Origin: Mariniphaga sediminis
GTDB taxonomy: Bacteria; Bacteroidota; Bacteroidia; Bacteroidales; Prolixibacteraceae
NCBI RefSeq assembly: GCF_003573545.1
Contig: NZ_QWET01000008.1
Location: forward strand, 62,001-126,000
DNA length: 64,000 bases
Direction: 5' to 3'
Numbering within the stretch: the first letter of the stretch is position 1; each line of letters starts with the position of its first letter. The translations under genes and the position numbers were made by a program. The notes below the pieces were generated by a model. That model had not been told where the DNA came from and made no database searches. It saw nothing but the letters and a program-made list of their open reading frames with translations. This document shows positions 7,951-16,615 of the stretch, one piece after another.

Positions 7951-8832
7951 ATGGAGACGAGTGAATTATTAAAAAAGGTACGGAAAATAGAAATCAAAAC
8001 GCGGGGATTGTCGCGGAATATTTTTGCGGGCGAATACCACAGTGCTTTCAAGGGACGCGGAATGGCGTTCTCTGAAGTGCGGGAGTACCAGTTCGGCGAC
8101 GATATCCGTAACATTGACTGGAACGTAACTGCCCGTTACAACCACCCCTACGTAAAGATTTTTGAGGAAGAAAGGGAACTGACCGTCATGCTGCTTATTG
8201 ATGTGAGCGGATCGCGCGAGTTTGGGACCTTTGAGAAAATGAAAAAAAATGTCATCACCGAAATCTCAGCCATCCTGTCGTTCTCTGCCATTCAAAACAA
8301 CGACAAAATCGGGGTACTTTTCTTTTCCGACACCATTGAGAAATTTATTCCCCCGAAAAAAGGGAAAAGCCATATCCTTCGGATTATCCGCGAGCTGATT
8401 GACTTTCAGCCCAAAAATACGGGAACGGACATTACGGGAGCGGTACGCTACCTCACCAATGCCATCAAAAAACGAAGTACTGCTTTTATTATTTCTGACT
8501 TTATGGATGAAAATCCGGACCTTGAAATGGCCCTTTCCATTGCCAACAATAAACACGATGTGGTTGCACTTAAAGTCTACGATGAGCGGGAAAAAGAACT
8601 CCCCCCCATTGGGATGGTAAAATTGAAGGATGCTGAAACAGGGAAGTACATCTGGGTTGACAGCAGTTCACGCAAAATACGAAAAATATATTCCGATTTC
8701 TGGAATAAGCATATTTCGAGACTTGATACGATGTTTAAAAAATGTGGCGTGGACTACGTCTCCATCGACACCAAAGAAGACTATGTAAAATCCTTAATGA
8801 CCCTGTTTAAAAAAAGGGCTGTTAAACAGTGA
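7951..8832 (+). CDS. DUF58 family protein of the Bat operon
   Basis: A 293-residue cytoplasmic protein of the DUF58 family, distantly related to the von Willebrand A fold. The family signature is present (GEYHSAFKGRGMAFSEVREY, then DDIRNIDWNVTAR). D84 begins DVSGS, the metal-site motif of VWA domains. These proteins nearly always follow MoxR and are presumed to be its client or adaptor. The stop codon overlaps the ATG of the next gene by one base, which points to translational coupling. Confidence 0.93.
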   Translation: METSELLKKVRKIEIKTRGLSRNIFAGEYHSAFKGRGMAFSEVREYQFGDDIRNIDWNVTARYNHPYVKIFEEERELTVMLLIDVSGSREFGTFEKMKKNVITEISAILSFSAIQNNDKIGVLFFSDTIEKFIPPKKGKSHILRIIRELIDFQPKNTGTDITGAVRYLTNAIKKRSTAFIISDFMDENPDLEMALSIANNKHDVVALKVYDEREKELPPIGMVKLKDAETGKYIWVDSSSRKIRKIYSDFWNKHISRLDTMFKKCGVDYVSIDTKEDYVKSLMTLFKKRAVKQ

Positions 8833-9833
8833 TGCGAATGAAAATTAAACGAAAAATATTCTTGTTTTTTCTACTGTTCCTGGTTTCGTCGGCAGTTATT
8901 GCCCAGCGTATTAAAGCGGCAGCAAGCCTCGACTCTGCCAACATTCTGCTGGGCGATCAGGTAAAGCTCTTCCTGGAAATCAACCACCCCAAAAAAGTGG
9001 ATATTACTTTTCCTCAGGTACCCGACACAATACGGGGAAACATTGAAGTGCTTCAACAGTCTGAAATCGACACATTTGAAATGGATGACGAAACATTTCA
9101 GAAGCAGATACAATCGTACCTTATTACCTGTTTCGACAGTGGTTCTCACCGCATTCCGCCCTTTTGGTTTAAAATAAACATGGACGGGAGAATTGATTCG
9201 ATTCCCAGCAATGGGGTTACGCTGAATGTCCACACCATTCCCATCGATACCACCCGGGGGCCAACTGACATTAAAATGCCGTACGATGCTCCGGTAACCC
9301 TAAAGGAAGTTATTCCCTATATTTTGGGAATCATTCTTATCGGTGCCATCCTGTTTTTTATTCTTTATTCCATAAAAAGGAAAAAGCAGAACAAGCCTAT
9401 TTTTACACTTCCCAAAAAACCGAAAGAACCGGCACATGTTATTGCTTTGCGGGAACTGGACCGAATAAAAGATGAAAAACTGTGGCAGCAGGGTAAAATA
9501 AAACCGTTTTACAGCGACGTTACCGAAACGCTCCGGACATATATTGAAGACCGTTATGATATTCCGGCCATGGAAAAAACCTCTGATGAGACCCTGGATA
9601 GTTTCAGGTTCAGGCGTGATTTACTGAAAGAAAAAACGTTTGAAAACCTCAGCCGGATATTGAAACTGGCCGACCTGGTAAAATTTGCCAAATACACTCC
9701 CCTGCCCGATGACAACAATATGACACTGGTGGACGCCTACTTTTTTATTAACGATACAAAAGAGGAGGTAAAAGAGGCCAAGCCCCCGGAAGCGGTAAAA
9801 GATGATGAAGGAGAAGATGTGGAAATTAAATAA
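8832..9833 (+). CDS. Membrane protein of the Bat operon, BatD-like
   Basis: A 333-residue protein with a signal peptide (ending near VIAQ). It has a periplasmic domain of about 130 residues, one transmembrane helix near residues 153-175 (IPYILGIILIGAILFFILYS), and a cytoplasmic helical domain rich in charged residues. The layout resembles a short BatD: an exported beta domain followed by a helix and a C-terminal four-helix part. It sits between DUF58 and batA, the usual place for this gene in Bacteroidota. Its biochemical role is unknown. ATG 8832 is preferred over the GTG at 8829 because it couples to the DUF58 stop. Confidence 0.8.
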   Translation: MRMKIKRKIFLFFLLFLVSSAVIAQRIKAAASLDSANILLGDQVKLFLEINHPKKVDITFPQVPDTIRGNIEVLQQSEIDTFEMDDETFQKQIQSYLITCFDSGSHRIPPFWFKINMDGRIDSIPSNGVTLNVHTIPIDTTRGPTDIKMPYDAPVTLKEVIPYILGIILIGAILFFILYSIKRKKQNKPIFTLPKKPKEPAHVIALRELDRIKDEKLWQQGKIKPFYSDVTETLRTYIEDRYDIPAMEKTSDETLDSFRFRRDLLKEKTFENLSRILKLADLVKFAKYTPLPDDNNMTLVDAYFFINDTKEEVKEAKPPEAVKDDEGEDVEIK

Positions 9834-9839
9834 AAAAGG

Positions 9840-10835
9840 ATGTTTGAAGGACTGACATTTAAAAACCCGGAATTTTTTTATCTGCTGTTGGTGGTTGTGC
9901 CAATGACGGTTTGGTACGTTTTCAGGCAAAAAAGAAATACGGCAAGCATCCGGATCTCTTCTACGGCTCCGGTTTTTAAAGCGCCAAGAACTATCAGGCA
10001 CTACCTGCGGCACCTCGTATTTTTATTGCAGGTGCTGGCACTTGCGGCCTTTACCATAGTGCTGGCCCGCCCGCAATCCTCCAGCGATTTTGAAAATGTT
10101 ACAACCGAAGGAATAGACATTGTCATTTCGTTGGACATTTCAACCAGTATGCTGGCGCGGGATTTCTCTCCCGACCGGCTGGAAGCAGCAAAAAACGTAG
10201 CCATGGAATTTATTTCAGGGCGGCAATACGACCGCATCGGACTGGTAGTATTTGCCGGCGAAGCTTTTACGCAGTGCCCGCTAACCACCGACAGGGCTGT
10301 TTTGCTGAACCTTTTCAAAGACATTAAAACCGGAATGATTCAAGACGGTACTGCCATTGGGAACGGACTGGCAACGTCAGTGGCCCGCATGAAAGACAGC
10401 GACGCCATCAGCCGGGTGGTTATCCTGCTCACCGACGGGGAAAACAACTCCGGGGAAATCGCCCCGCTCACGGCAGCCGAAATTGCCCGTACTTTCGGAA
10501 TCCGTGTTTATACCATTGGCGTGGGAACGGTGGGGACAGCCCCCTACCCTGTTCAAACACCTTATGGAACACAATTGCGGGATATTGAAGTAAAAATTGA
10601 CGAAGAGATGCTGCAGCAAATTTCATCCATTACCGACGGAAAGTATTTCAGGGCTACCAGCAATACCAAGCTGCAGGAGATATACGATGAAATAGACCAG
10701 TTGGAAAAATCGAAAATTGAAGTACGTGAGTTCAGTCGCCAGTCGGAAGAATTTTTGCCCTTTGCACTGGCAGGAATTTTGTTATTGGTTACGAGCCTTT
10801 TGCTGCGGACAACTGTATTCAGAAGCATCCCTTAA
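9840..10835 (+). CDS. batA: BatA, membrane-anchored VWA-domain protein
   Basis: A 331-residue protein. Two transmembrane segments precede the VWA domain (about residues 13-30 and 58-78). A third lies at the end (LPFALAGILLLVTSLLL). The VWA domain holds the metal-ion-dependent adhesion site DISTS at residues 99-103, a threonine loop, and TDGENNSG. In Bacteroides the Bat proteins are linked to oxygen tolerance; the mechanism is not settled. The start ATG at 9840 follows an AAAAGG stretch. The gene lies 6 bases after the preceding one and 12 before batB. Confidence 0.94.
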   Translation: MFEGLTFKNPEFFYLLLVVVPMTVWYVFRQKRNTASIRISSTAPVFKAPRTIRHYLRHLVFLLQVLALAAFTIVLARPQSSSDFENVTTEGIDIVISLDISTSMLARDFSPDRLEAAKNVAMEFISGRQYDRIGLVVFAGEAFTQCPLTTDRAVLLNLFKDIKTGMIQDGTAIGNGLATSVARMKDSDAISRVVILLTDGENNSGEIAPLTAAEIARTFGIRVYTIGVGTVGTAPYPVQTPYGTQLRDIEVKIDEEMLQQISSITDGKYFRATSNTKLQEIYDEIDQLEKSKIEVREFSRQSEEFLPFALAGILLLVTSLLLRTTVFRSIP

Positions 10836-10847
10836 AAGTTGGAAAAA

Positions 10848-11885
10848 ATGGAAATGTTCAGGTTTGCACATATCGAATATTTATGGGGGCTGTTAATTAT
10901 CCCGCTGCTGGCCCTGTTTTTTATTTTATCGCGGGTTGCCAGAAAGCGGGCGCTCAGGCGTTTTGGCAACCACGAAACCATTAAAGAGTTAATGCCTTTT
11001 GCTTCCAAAAGCAGGCCGGCATTCAAATTTATAGTGGTTATGCTGGCGCTGGCATTTTTTATTGTGGGTGCTGCCCGGCCGCAGTTCGGTTCAAAGCTTA
11101 AAAAGATGAAACGCGAAGGAATTGAGTTGATCATTGCCCTCGACGTTTCCAACAGTATGATGGCTGAAGATATTCAGCCCAACCGGCTGGAACGGTCCAA
11201 ACGGGCCATATCCAGACTGGTAGATCGATTAAAGGATGATAAAATAGGGCTGATTGTTTTTGCCGGGGAGGCCTACACCCAACTCCCCATTACCAGCGAT
11301 TACAATTCGGCCAAACTCTTTCTGGAAGCTGTAAATACCCAAATGGTGCCCCGGCAGGGAACCGCCATCGGAGCGGCCATTAACCTGGCCATGCGTTCAT
11401 TCACGCCCGAAGGAGAGGCCAACAAAGCCATTGTTATCATTACGGATGGAGAGAACCATGAAGACGATCCGCTCGCTGCAGCAGAAGAGGCAATAAATAA
11501 TGGAATCGTTGTGCATACCATTGGGATGGGATTACCGCAGGGAGCACCTATTCCGTTTTCCAGCAACGGACAAAAAGATTACATGCGCGACAACGACGGA
11601 AACGTGGTGGTTACCAAACTGGATGAACCGATGCTGGAAAAAATTGCCGCGGCCGGAAATGGAATCTATGTGCGGGCCAACAATGCCCAGGTAGGGCTGA
11701 ACGCCCTTTTCGACGAGATCAATAAAATGGAAACAGAAGAAATGGAGGCCCTGGTTTACTCAGAATACGACGACCAGTTTCAATACTTTTTTGCCATCGG
11801 AATATTTTTATTGTTGCTCGAATTTATTATCCTTGAAAGGAAAAACAGGTATTTGATGAAGGTAAAATTATTTTCAGCAAAATAA
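10848..11885 (+). CDS. batB: BatB, membrane-anchored VWA-domain protein
   Basis: A paralogue of BatA, 345 residues from the ATG at 10848. Earlier TTG at 10839 and later ATG at 10854 are possible, but 10848 keeps the FRFAHIEYLW start of the family. It has two N-terminal transmembrane helices, a VWA domain with the metal site DVSNS at about residue 99 and TDGENHEDD, and a C-terminal helix followed by ERKNRY. BatA and BatB probably pair in the membrane. The next gene, batC, starts 7 bases after the stop. Confidence 0.94.
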   Translation: MEMFRFAHIEYLWGLLIIPLLALFFILSRVARKRALRRFGNHETIKELMPFASKSRPAFKFIVVMLALAFFIVGAARPQFGSKLKKMKREGIELIIALDVSNSMMAEDIQPNRLERSKRAISRLVDRLKDDKIGLIVFAGEAYTQLPITSDYNSAKLFLEAVNTQMVPRQGTAIGAAINLAMRSFTPEGEANKAIVIITDGENHEDDPLAAAEEAINNGIVVHTIGMGLPQGAPIPFSSNGQKDYMRDNDGNVVVTKLDEPMLEKIAAAGNGIYVRANNAQVGLNALFDEINKMETEEMEALVYSEYDDQFQYFFAIGIFLLLLEFIILERKNRYLMKVKLFSAK

Positions 11886-11892
11886 TTGGATT

Positions 11893-12675
11893 ATGAAACG
11901 GTATATTTTATTGATCTTAATAACAGGAATTTCGGTAATCGTTTACGGACAGAATGAACGCAAGTTTGTCCGCGATGGGAATAAGCTGTTTATGGAAGCA
12001 GTGAAAGATACAACACGGTTAGATACCCTCAAATTCAGCCAGGCCGAAGAAGAATACCGCAAAGCGCTCAATAAAAGGCCAGGGCACGAAAAATGGGATT
12101 TTAACCTTGCCGACGCCCTTTACAAGCAAATGCGCTTTGAAGAAGCAGAGCAAAAGTTCAACGAGTTGGAAGAAAAACTTGAAACACCGCAAGAAAAAGC
12201 CCGGGCTCTGCATAACATGGGGAACAGCCAGCTAATGCAGCAAAAAATTGACGAAAGCATTGAATCCTACAAAGAGGCGCTACGTAAGAATCCCAATGAT
12301 TTGGATACCAAATACAACCTTGCTTATGCCCAAATGCTGAAAAATCAGCAGCAACAGCAACAACAACAGCAGAATAAGGATCAAGACAAAAATCAGGATC
12401 AACAGAATCAGGATCAGCAAAACAATCAAGACCAACAGAACCAGGACAAACAGGACAATCAAGACCAACAAAATAAACAGGACCAGCAGAACCAACAGAA
12501 TAAGCAGGACCAGCAAAATCAACAACAGCAACAGCAGCCTCAGCCAAAAATATCAAAACAGGATGCCGAGCAGCTTTTGCAGGCCTTGCAAAATGATGAG
12601 CGAGACATTCAGGAAAAAGTAAAAAAGGAAAAAGCGGCCAGAGCAAAAAGAATAAAAACAGAAAAAGAATGGTAA
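11893..12675 (+). CDS. batC: BatC, TPR protein with glutamine/asparagine-rich tail
   Basis: A 260-residue exported protein. The signal peptide ends at VYGQ near residue 19. Residues about 20-150 form three tetratricopeptide-type repeats, which would bind the other Bat proteins in the periplasm. Residues about 153-219 are almost only Q, N, D and K (runs of nine Q, and repeats of DQQNQ), then a basic helix. The low-complexity tract is coded by CAA/CAG/AAT/AAC codons in imperfect 9- and 12-base repeats (about 12345-12545), so its length may vary between strains. Related BatC proteins have similar Q-rich tails. Confidence 0.9.
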   Translation: MKRYILLILITGISVIVYGQNERKFVRDGNKLFMEAVKDTTRLDTLKFSQAEEEYRKALNKRPGHEKWDFNLADALYKQMRFEEAEQKFNELEEKLETPQEKARALHNMGNSQLMQQKIDESIESYKEALRKNPNDLDTKYNLAYAQMLKNQQQQQQQQQNKDQDKNQDQQNQDQQNNQDQQNQDKQDNQDQQNKQDQQNQQNKQDQQNQQQQQQPQPKISKQDAEQLLQALQNDERDIQEKVKKEKAARAKRIKTEKEW

Positions 12676-12682
12676 TCAAAAA

Positions 12683-14521
12683 ATGATAAAAAAACTGAAA
12701 ATATATCTGATACTTGTACTTGCCTTTGTAACGCTGGCAGCACAGGCAGAACAAACACGGTTCGAGATGTCAGCCCCCAATGCGGTAGAAATGGGGCAGC
12801 AATTCCGGCTTACCTTTACGCTGAACGACCGGGGGAGTAATTTGCAGTTGCCACCCAACCTTAACAGCAACTTTGACATACTGATGGGACCCAGCACCGG
12901 ACAATCTACCAGCATTCGTACTATCAACGGGCGAACCACTACCGAAGTTACCTACTCCTATACCTACATTTTGAGGTCGAAAAGCGAAGGGACTTTTGAA
13001 ATCAGGCCGGCATCTATCGAAATAGATGGGAAAGTGATGGAGTCCAATTCATTAAAAATACAAGTTGTAAAGGCCCAGTCACAACCGCAGCAGCAACGGC
13101 AACCACAGTCCGGAGGCAGTAGCAGCAACCAGGGATCACAGTCGGTCGACCTTGGTGGCGACAATCTTTTTCTCCGAATGGAAATGAGCAAACAAAATGT
13201 TTTCAGGGGAGAACAAATTATTGCCACCGTAAAATTATATGCCGATCCCAACATCCCCATATCAGGGTTTGAGGAAGTGAACCTGCCTACTTATGAAGGT
13301 TTTTTTACGCAAGACATTGAAATTCCCAAACAAATAAATTTCACACGTGAGGTTTATGATAACCGGATTTACCAGGTGGGCATTCTAAAAAAAACAGTGT
13401 TGTTTCCACAACAAAACGGGACCCTTACTGTCGATCCGTTCAGCATGACCCTCCTTGTACAGCAAAGGGTAAGACCGAGAAGCTTCTTTGATGATTTTTT
13501 CAGCGGCATCCAGACTGTGCGAACCACCATTACAAGTAAACAGGCCAGGGTGAATGTGAAAGACCTTCCACCTTCGCCGGCTAACTTTTACGGAGGAGTG
13601 GGTAATTTCTCAGTATCTTCTGAAATGAGTTCCGAAGATGTTACAACCAACGACGCCGTAACATTAAAAGTAACCATTAACGGAACGGGAAACCTCCGGC
13701 TGATACGAAATCCGGAGTTACAGTTACCCACCGATTTTGAAGTATACGACCCGCGTGCCACCGACAATGTGCGCGCCACCGACAACGGTGTTACCGGCAC
13801 CAAAACAATCGAATACCTCTTCCAGCCCCGGTTCGAAGGGGATTATACGGTTCCTTCCATTCCGTTCGTGTTTTTCAATCCATCTACCGGTTCGTACGTT
13901 ACTCGTTCCACACAGGAATACACCCTGCACGTTGAGAAAGGAACAGGCGCGGAATCTACAACCGTGCTGAGCTCACGTCAGCGGGAAGACCTGCAACTGA
14001 TTGGGCAGGATATCCGGTACATAAAACAGGGAAACCCCATGCTTCGCAGCCGGGGAGCCACTTTTTACGGAACGCCTGTTTTTTATTCCATCTACGGGGG
14101 AAGTACCTTGCTGTTTCTGTTCCTGATTTTTATTTACCGGAAAAAAGCGCGCGAAAACGCCAACGCCGCACTGATGCGTAACAAAAAGGCCAACCGTGTG
14201 GCTACCAAAAGGCTTAAGGCTGCATCCGGGTTTATGAAAAAGAACCAGGACGAAGCATTCCATGAGGCCATTTTGAAAGCATTCTGGGGATACCTGAGCG
14301 ACAAGCTGGGAATTCCGGTAGCTAACCTTAACCGGGAAAGCGCGGTGGACAAACTGAATGAAAAAAATGCAGAACAAAACCTCATCGACGATTTTGTAGA
14401 AATTATCGAACAATGTGAGTTTGCACGCTACGCGCCATCAGGAGGCTCAGAGGCCCGAAGCGAACTGTATAAAAAAGCCGTTTCCACGATGAGCAGATTA
14501 GAGAAACAGATAAAGAGATAA
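12683..14521 (+). CDS. batD: BatD, aerotolerance protein
   Basis: A 612-residue protein of the BatD (oxygen tolerance) family. It has a signal peptide ending at AAQA, then repeated immunoglobulin-like beta domains (about residues 24-440) with a Q/S-rich linker near residues 134-155. One transmembrane helix follows (about 474-490, GGSTLLFLFLIFIYRKK) and then a cytoplasmic helical domain. The RRSFFDDFF-like segment (RPRSFFDDFFSG) near residue 273 is typical of the family. It is expected to complex with BatA and BatB. Confidence 0.94.
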   Translation: MIKKLKIYLILVLAFVTLAAQAEQTRFEMSAPNAVEMGQQFRLTFTLNDRGSNLQLPPNLNSNFDILMGPSTGQSTSIRTINGRTTTEVTYSYTYILRSKSEGTFEIRPASIEIDGKVMESNSLKIQVVKAQSQPQQQRQPQSGGSSSNQGSQSVDLGGDNLFLRMEMSKQNVFRGEQIIATVKLYADPNIPISGFEEVNLPTYEGFFTQDIEIPKQINFTREVYDNRIYQVGILKKTVLFPQQNGTLTVDPFSMTLLVQQRVRPRSFFDDFFSGIQTVRTTITSKQARVNVKDLPPSPANFYGGVGNFSVSSEMSSEDVTTNDAVTLKVTINGTGNLRLIRNPELQLPTDFEVYDPRATDNVRATDNGVTGTKTIEYLFQPRFEGDYTVPSIPFVFFNPSTGSYVTRSTQEYTLHVEKGTGAESTTVLSSRQREDLQLIGQDIRYIKQGNPMLRSRGATFYGTPVFYSIYGGSTLLFLFLIFIYRKKARENANAALMRNKKANRVATKRLKAASGFMKKNQDEAFHEAILKAFWGYLSDKLGIPVANLNRESAVDKLNEKNAEQNLIDDFVEIIEQCEFARYAPSGGSEARSELYKKAVSTMSRLEKQIKR

Positions 14522-14532
14522 ATCCAAATAAC

Positions 14533-15306
14533 ATGACAATAAAAGATATAAAACGATACATCTTACTCCTGCCTGTGCTGGTTGTATTTCTTCAGGTTTC
14601 CGCCCAGGATTCCACCCAGGTACTTTGGGAAAAAGCCAATGCCTTTTACACAACCGAAGATTACCAACAGGCTGTTTCAATATATGAACAGATTTTAAAT
14701 TCAGGACAGGAGTCGGCCAAACTTTACTTCAACCTGGGAAACGCTTATTACAAATCCGGAGACATCAACCAGGCCATTTTGAATTTTGAACGTGCCAGGT
14801 TGCTGGCCCCGCAGGATCAGGATATTGCGTTCAATCTGGAACTGGCTAATCAATTTGTGGTGACTGAAATTGAAGCGCTGCCCCAGCCCTTTTTTAAGCG
14901 CTGGCGAAGCAGGGTCATTAACCTTTACCCGGCTGATTCGTGGGCAGCCATCAGTATAGGGGCGTTTGTTTTTTTCCTTGGCCTGCTGGGGTTGTTTATT
15001 TTTGGCCGCAGCACTTTTGTCAAAAAATTTTCATTCTGGGTTGGTATCCTGGCAGTCGTTATCTCCGGATTCACCTTTTCATTCGCTGCCAGGCAAAAAG
15101 AGAAAATAAACCAACGAAAACATGCCATTGTTTTTTGTCCTCGTGTAACTGTTAAAAGCGCCCCGACAGAAAACAGCACCGACCTGTTTTTGCTTTACGA
15201 AGGGGTAAAAGTGGAAATTTCCGACAGTTTAAGCACCTGGAGAGAAATAAGGCTCTCAGACGGGAACGTGGGCTGGCTGCCCGATTCATGTATTGTCAGG
15301 ATTTAA
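14533..15306 (+). CDS. batE: BatE, TPR and SH3-domain membrane protein
   Basis: A 257-residue protein. The signal peptide ends at VSAQ. Residues about 25-110 are tetratricopeptide repeats (FYTTEDYQQAVSIYEQIL, then LYFNLGNAYYKSGD). Two transmembrane helices lie near 137-158 and 168-185. Residues about 200-257 are a bacterial SH3 domain (TVKSAPTENS … WREIRLSDGNVGWLP). It closes the Bat operon. An NYN-domain gene follows 10 bases later and is probably on the same transcript. Confidence 0.93.
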   Translation: MTIKDIKRYILLLPVLVVFLQVSAQDSTQVLWEKANAFYTTEDYQQAVSIYEQILNSGQESAKLYFNLGNAYYKSGDINQAILNFERARLLAPQDQDIAFNLELANQFVVTEIEALPQPFFKRWRSRVINLYPADSWAAISIGAFVFFLGLLGLFIFGRSTFVKKFSFWVGILAVVISGFTFSFAARQKEKINQRKHAIVFCPRVTVKSAPTENSTDLFLLYEGVKVEISDSLSTWREIRLSDGNVGWLPDSCIVRI

Positions 15307-15316
15307 AAATAATAAT

Positions 15317-16063
15317 ATGGAAAGCGAATCCAGGCTTGCGGTACTCATAGACGGCGACAACATACCCTCCGCTTACGTGAAGGAAATGATGGAAGAAATT
15401 GCCAAGTACGGTAACCCTACCATTAAACGCATTTACGGCGACTGGACCAAACCGTTCCTCTCCAAATGGAAAAACCTGTTGCTCGAAAATGCCATCACAC
15501 CTATCCAACAGTATGGCTACACTTCAGGAAAAAATTCCACCGACTCAGCCATGATCATCGATGCGATGGACATTCTTTACAGCGGGAAAGTGGACGGCTT
15601 TTGCCTGGTTTCAAGCGACAGCGACTTTACCCGGCTGGCCACCCGCCTGAGGGAAGCAGGAATGAAAGTTTACGGAATCGGCGAGAAAAAAACACCCGAG
15701 CCGTTTATCGTCGCGTGCGACAAATTTATATACATCGAAATCCTGGCAAACCGGGCAAAAGAAAGCGAAAGCAGCACTACTCCCGACAAGCCGGCAAAAA
15801 AGCCACCGGTGGACAAAATTACCCCGAAAGTGATTCGGCTGATTGCTTCTACCATTTCCGATCTGGCCGATGACGACGGCTGGGCCTTTCTCGGCGATGT
15901 GGGCAGCTTGCTGCAAAAAAAGCAACCCAATTTCGACTCCCGGAACTACGGTTTTGAAAAACTCACTCCGCTCATAGATTCCATCGGGAAATTTGAAATT
16001 GACTTGCGGGACAGCAAACAGGGAAAATTCAAACTGATTTACGTGCGAAATAAAAAAAGGTAA
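15317..16063 (+). CDS. NYN-domain RNase-like protein with C-terminal LOTUS domain
   Basis: A 248-residue cytoplasmic protein. Residues about 5-140 are an NYN (PIN-like, DUF88/LabA) nuclease domain, with the acidic residues of the fold visible in LIDGDNI, in TDSAMIIDAMD and in SSDSDFTRLA. Residues about 168-248 match an OST-HTH/LOTUS RNA-binding domain (KVIRLIASTISDL, then WAFLGDVGSLLQKK). The pairing is known in bacterial relatives of Limkain-b1/MARF1 and suggests RNA cleavage or binding; the substrate is unknown. ATG 15317 is preferred over the frame-open codon at 15293, which lies inside batE. It may be read through from the Bat operon and ends before tandem hairpins. Confidence 0.85.
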   Translation: MESESRLAVLIDGDNIPSAYVKEMMEEIAKYGNPTIKRIYGDWTKPFLSKWKNLLLENAITPIQQYGYTSGKNSTDSAMIIDAMDILYSGKVDGFCLVSSDSDFTRLATRLREAGMKVYGIGEKKTPEPFIVACDKFIYIEILANRAKESESSTTPDKPAKKPPVDKITPKVIRLIASTISDLADDDGWAFLGDVGSLLQKKQPNFDSRNYGFEKLTPLIDSIGKFEIDLRDSKQGKFKLIYVRNKKR

Positions 16064-16161
16064 AATTTTCCTTATCCCTCGCATTCCAATATCCGGTTCA
16101 GATTAAAAGCCTAAAACCATATATTCAGAAAAGATAAGGCGTAATAACGGACTAATACCGT

Positions 16162-16218
16162 ATGCCTGCGGCATTTTTGGGCGTCCTGCGAGCATGCGGG
16201 GCCGCCCTGCATGTTTTT
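16162..16218 (+). terminator. Tandem hairpin terminators after the Bat/NYN operon
   Basis: Two hairpins in a row. The first, ATGCC-TGC-GGCAT (16162-16174), is followed by five T. The second is CATGCGGGG and GCCCTGCATG-type arms (16193-16201 and 16205-16213), giving a 9-bp stem with one G-T pair, a 3-base loop and five T (16214-16218). The second is a canonical Rho-independent terminator. Confidence 0.75.
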
Positions 16219-16264
16219 ACCCCTCCCTGTATCAATTTTGTGCTTCCCTGCGCTACAGAAACTC

Positions 16265-16408
16265 AAAAAAACAAAGCAGGACGACAAAAAACACCGCAGA
16301 AATGACTAAAAACGCTGCAGGGACACAAAAAACACTGCAGAAACCGGAAAAATCGCAACAGGAAGTCAAAAAAGCTTACAGGAGAACAAAAAAACGCTGC
16401 AGGGCTCG
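16265..16408. repeat. Seven degenerate 20-21-base repeats with phased A-tracts
   Basis: Seven copies of an A5-7 tract followed by a GCAGG-like core start at 16265, 16286, 16308, 16327, 16348, 16368 and 16388. The mean period is 20.5 bases, about two helix turns. The period is not a multiple of three across the array, so the open frame through it (16194-16430) is not a coding repeat. The following TTTTCAATTGAAAA (from 16409) is a perfect palindrome. Phased A-tracts bend DNA; a protein-binding or structural role is possible. The rest of the 16064-16615 gap holds the terminators upstream and a weak AGCAA/TTGCT hairpin near 16465. Confidence 0.6.
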
Positions 16409-16615
16409 TTTTCAATTGAAAAAAAATTGACAGTAAATGTTAGCTTTTGTCCTTTCCTAAGGTAGCAACTGTTGCTTTTTGCCAGGTTGAATTATGGCAG
16501 GGACCACCTGCATTCCTTTCATAATGTCAGGGCACGCCCCCCTTTAAGATAGTTACCTTAAAAGGATGGGCCGATCTCTTTTCATCCCCTTCACCACGAA
16601 TGGTATTAATCTGCT

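Noticed and set aside
12280-12531. Minus-strand Leu/Ile/Val-rich ORF as a membrane protein
   Set aside because: It is the mirror of the Q/N-rich tract of batC; CAA/CAG/AAC read backwards gives Leu, Val and Ile codons.
16265-16408. Possible CRISPR array
   Set aside because: Units are only about 20 bases, differ from each other, and have no unique spacers between identical repeats; no cas gene is near.
16194-16430. Open frame of 78 codons through the A-tract repeats
   Set aside because: The repeat period breaks the codon frame, the start lies inside a terminator hairpin, and the product is low-complexity K/R/T/Q.
16450-16475. CCTAAGGTAGC, shared with a conserved part of 23S rRNA (I-CeuI site region)
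   Set aside because: Only 11 bases match and the flanks do not resemble rRNA, so it is chance.
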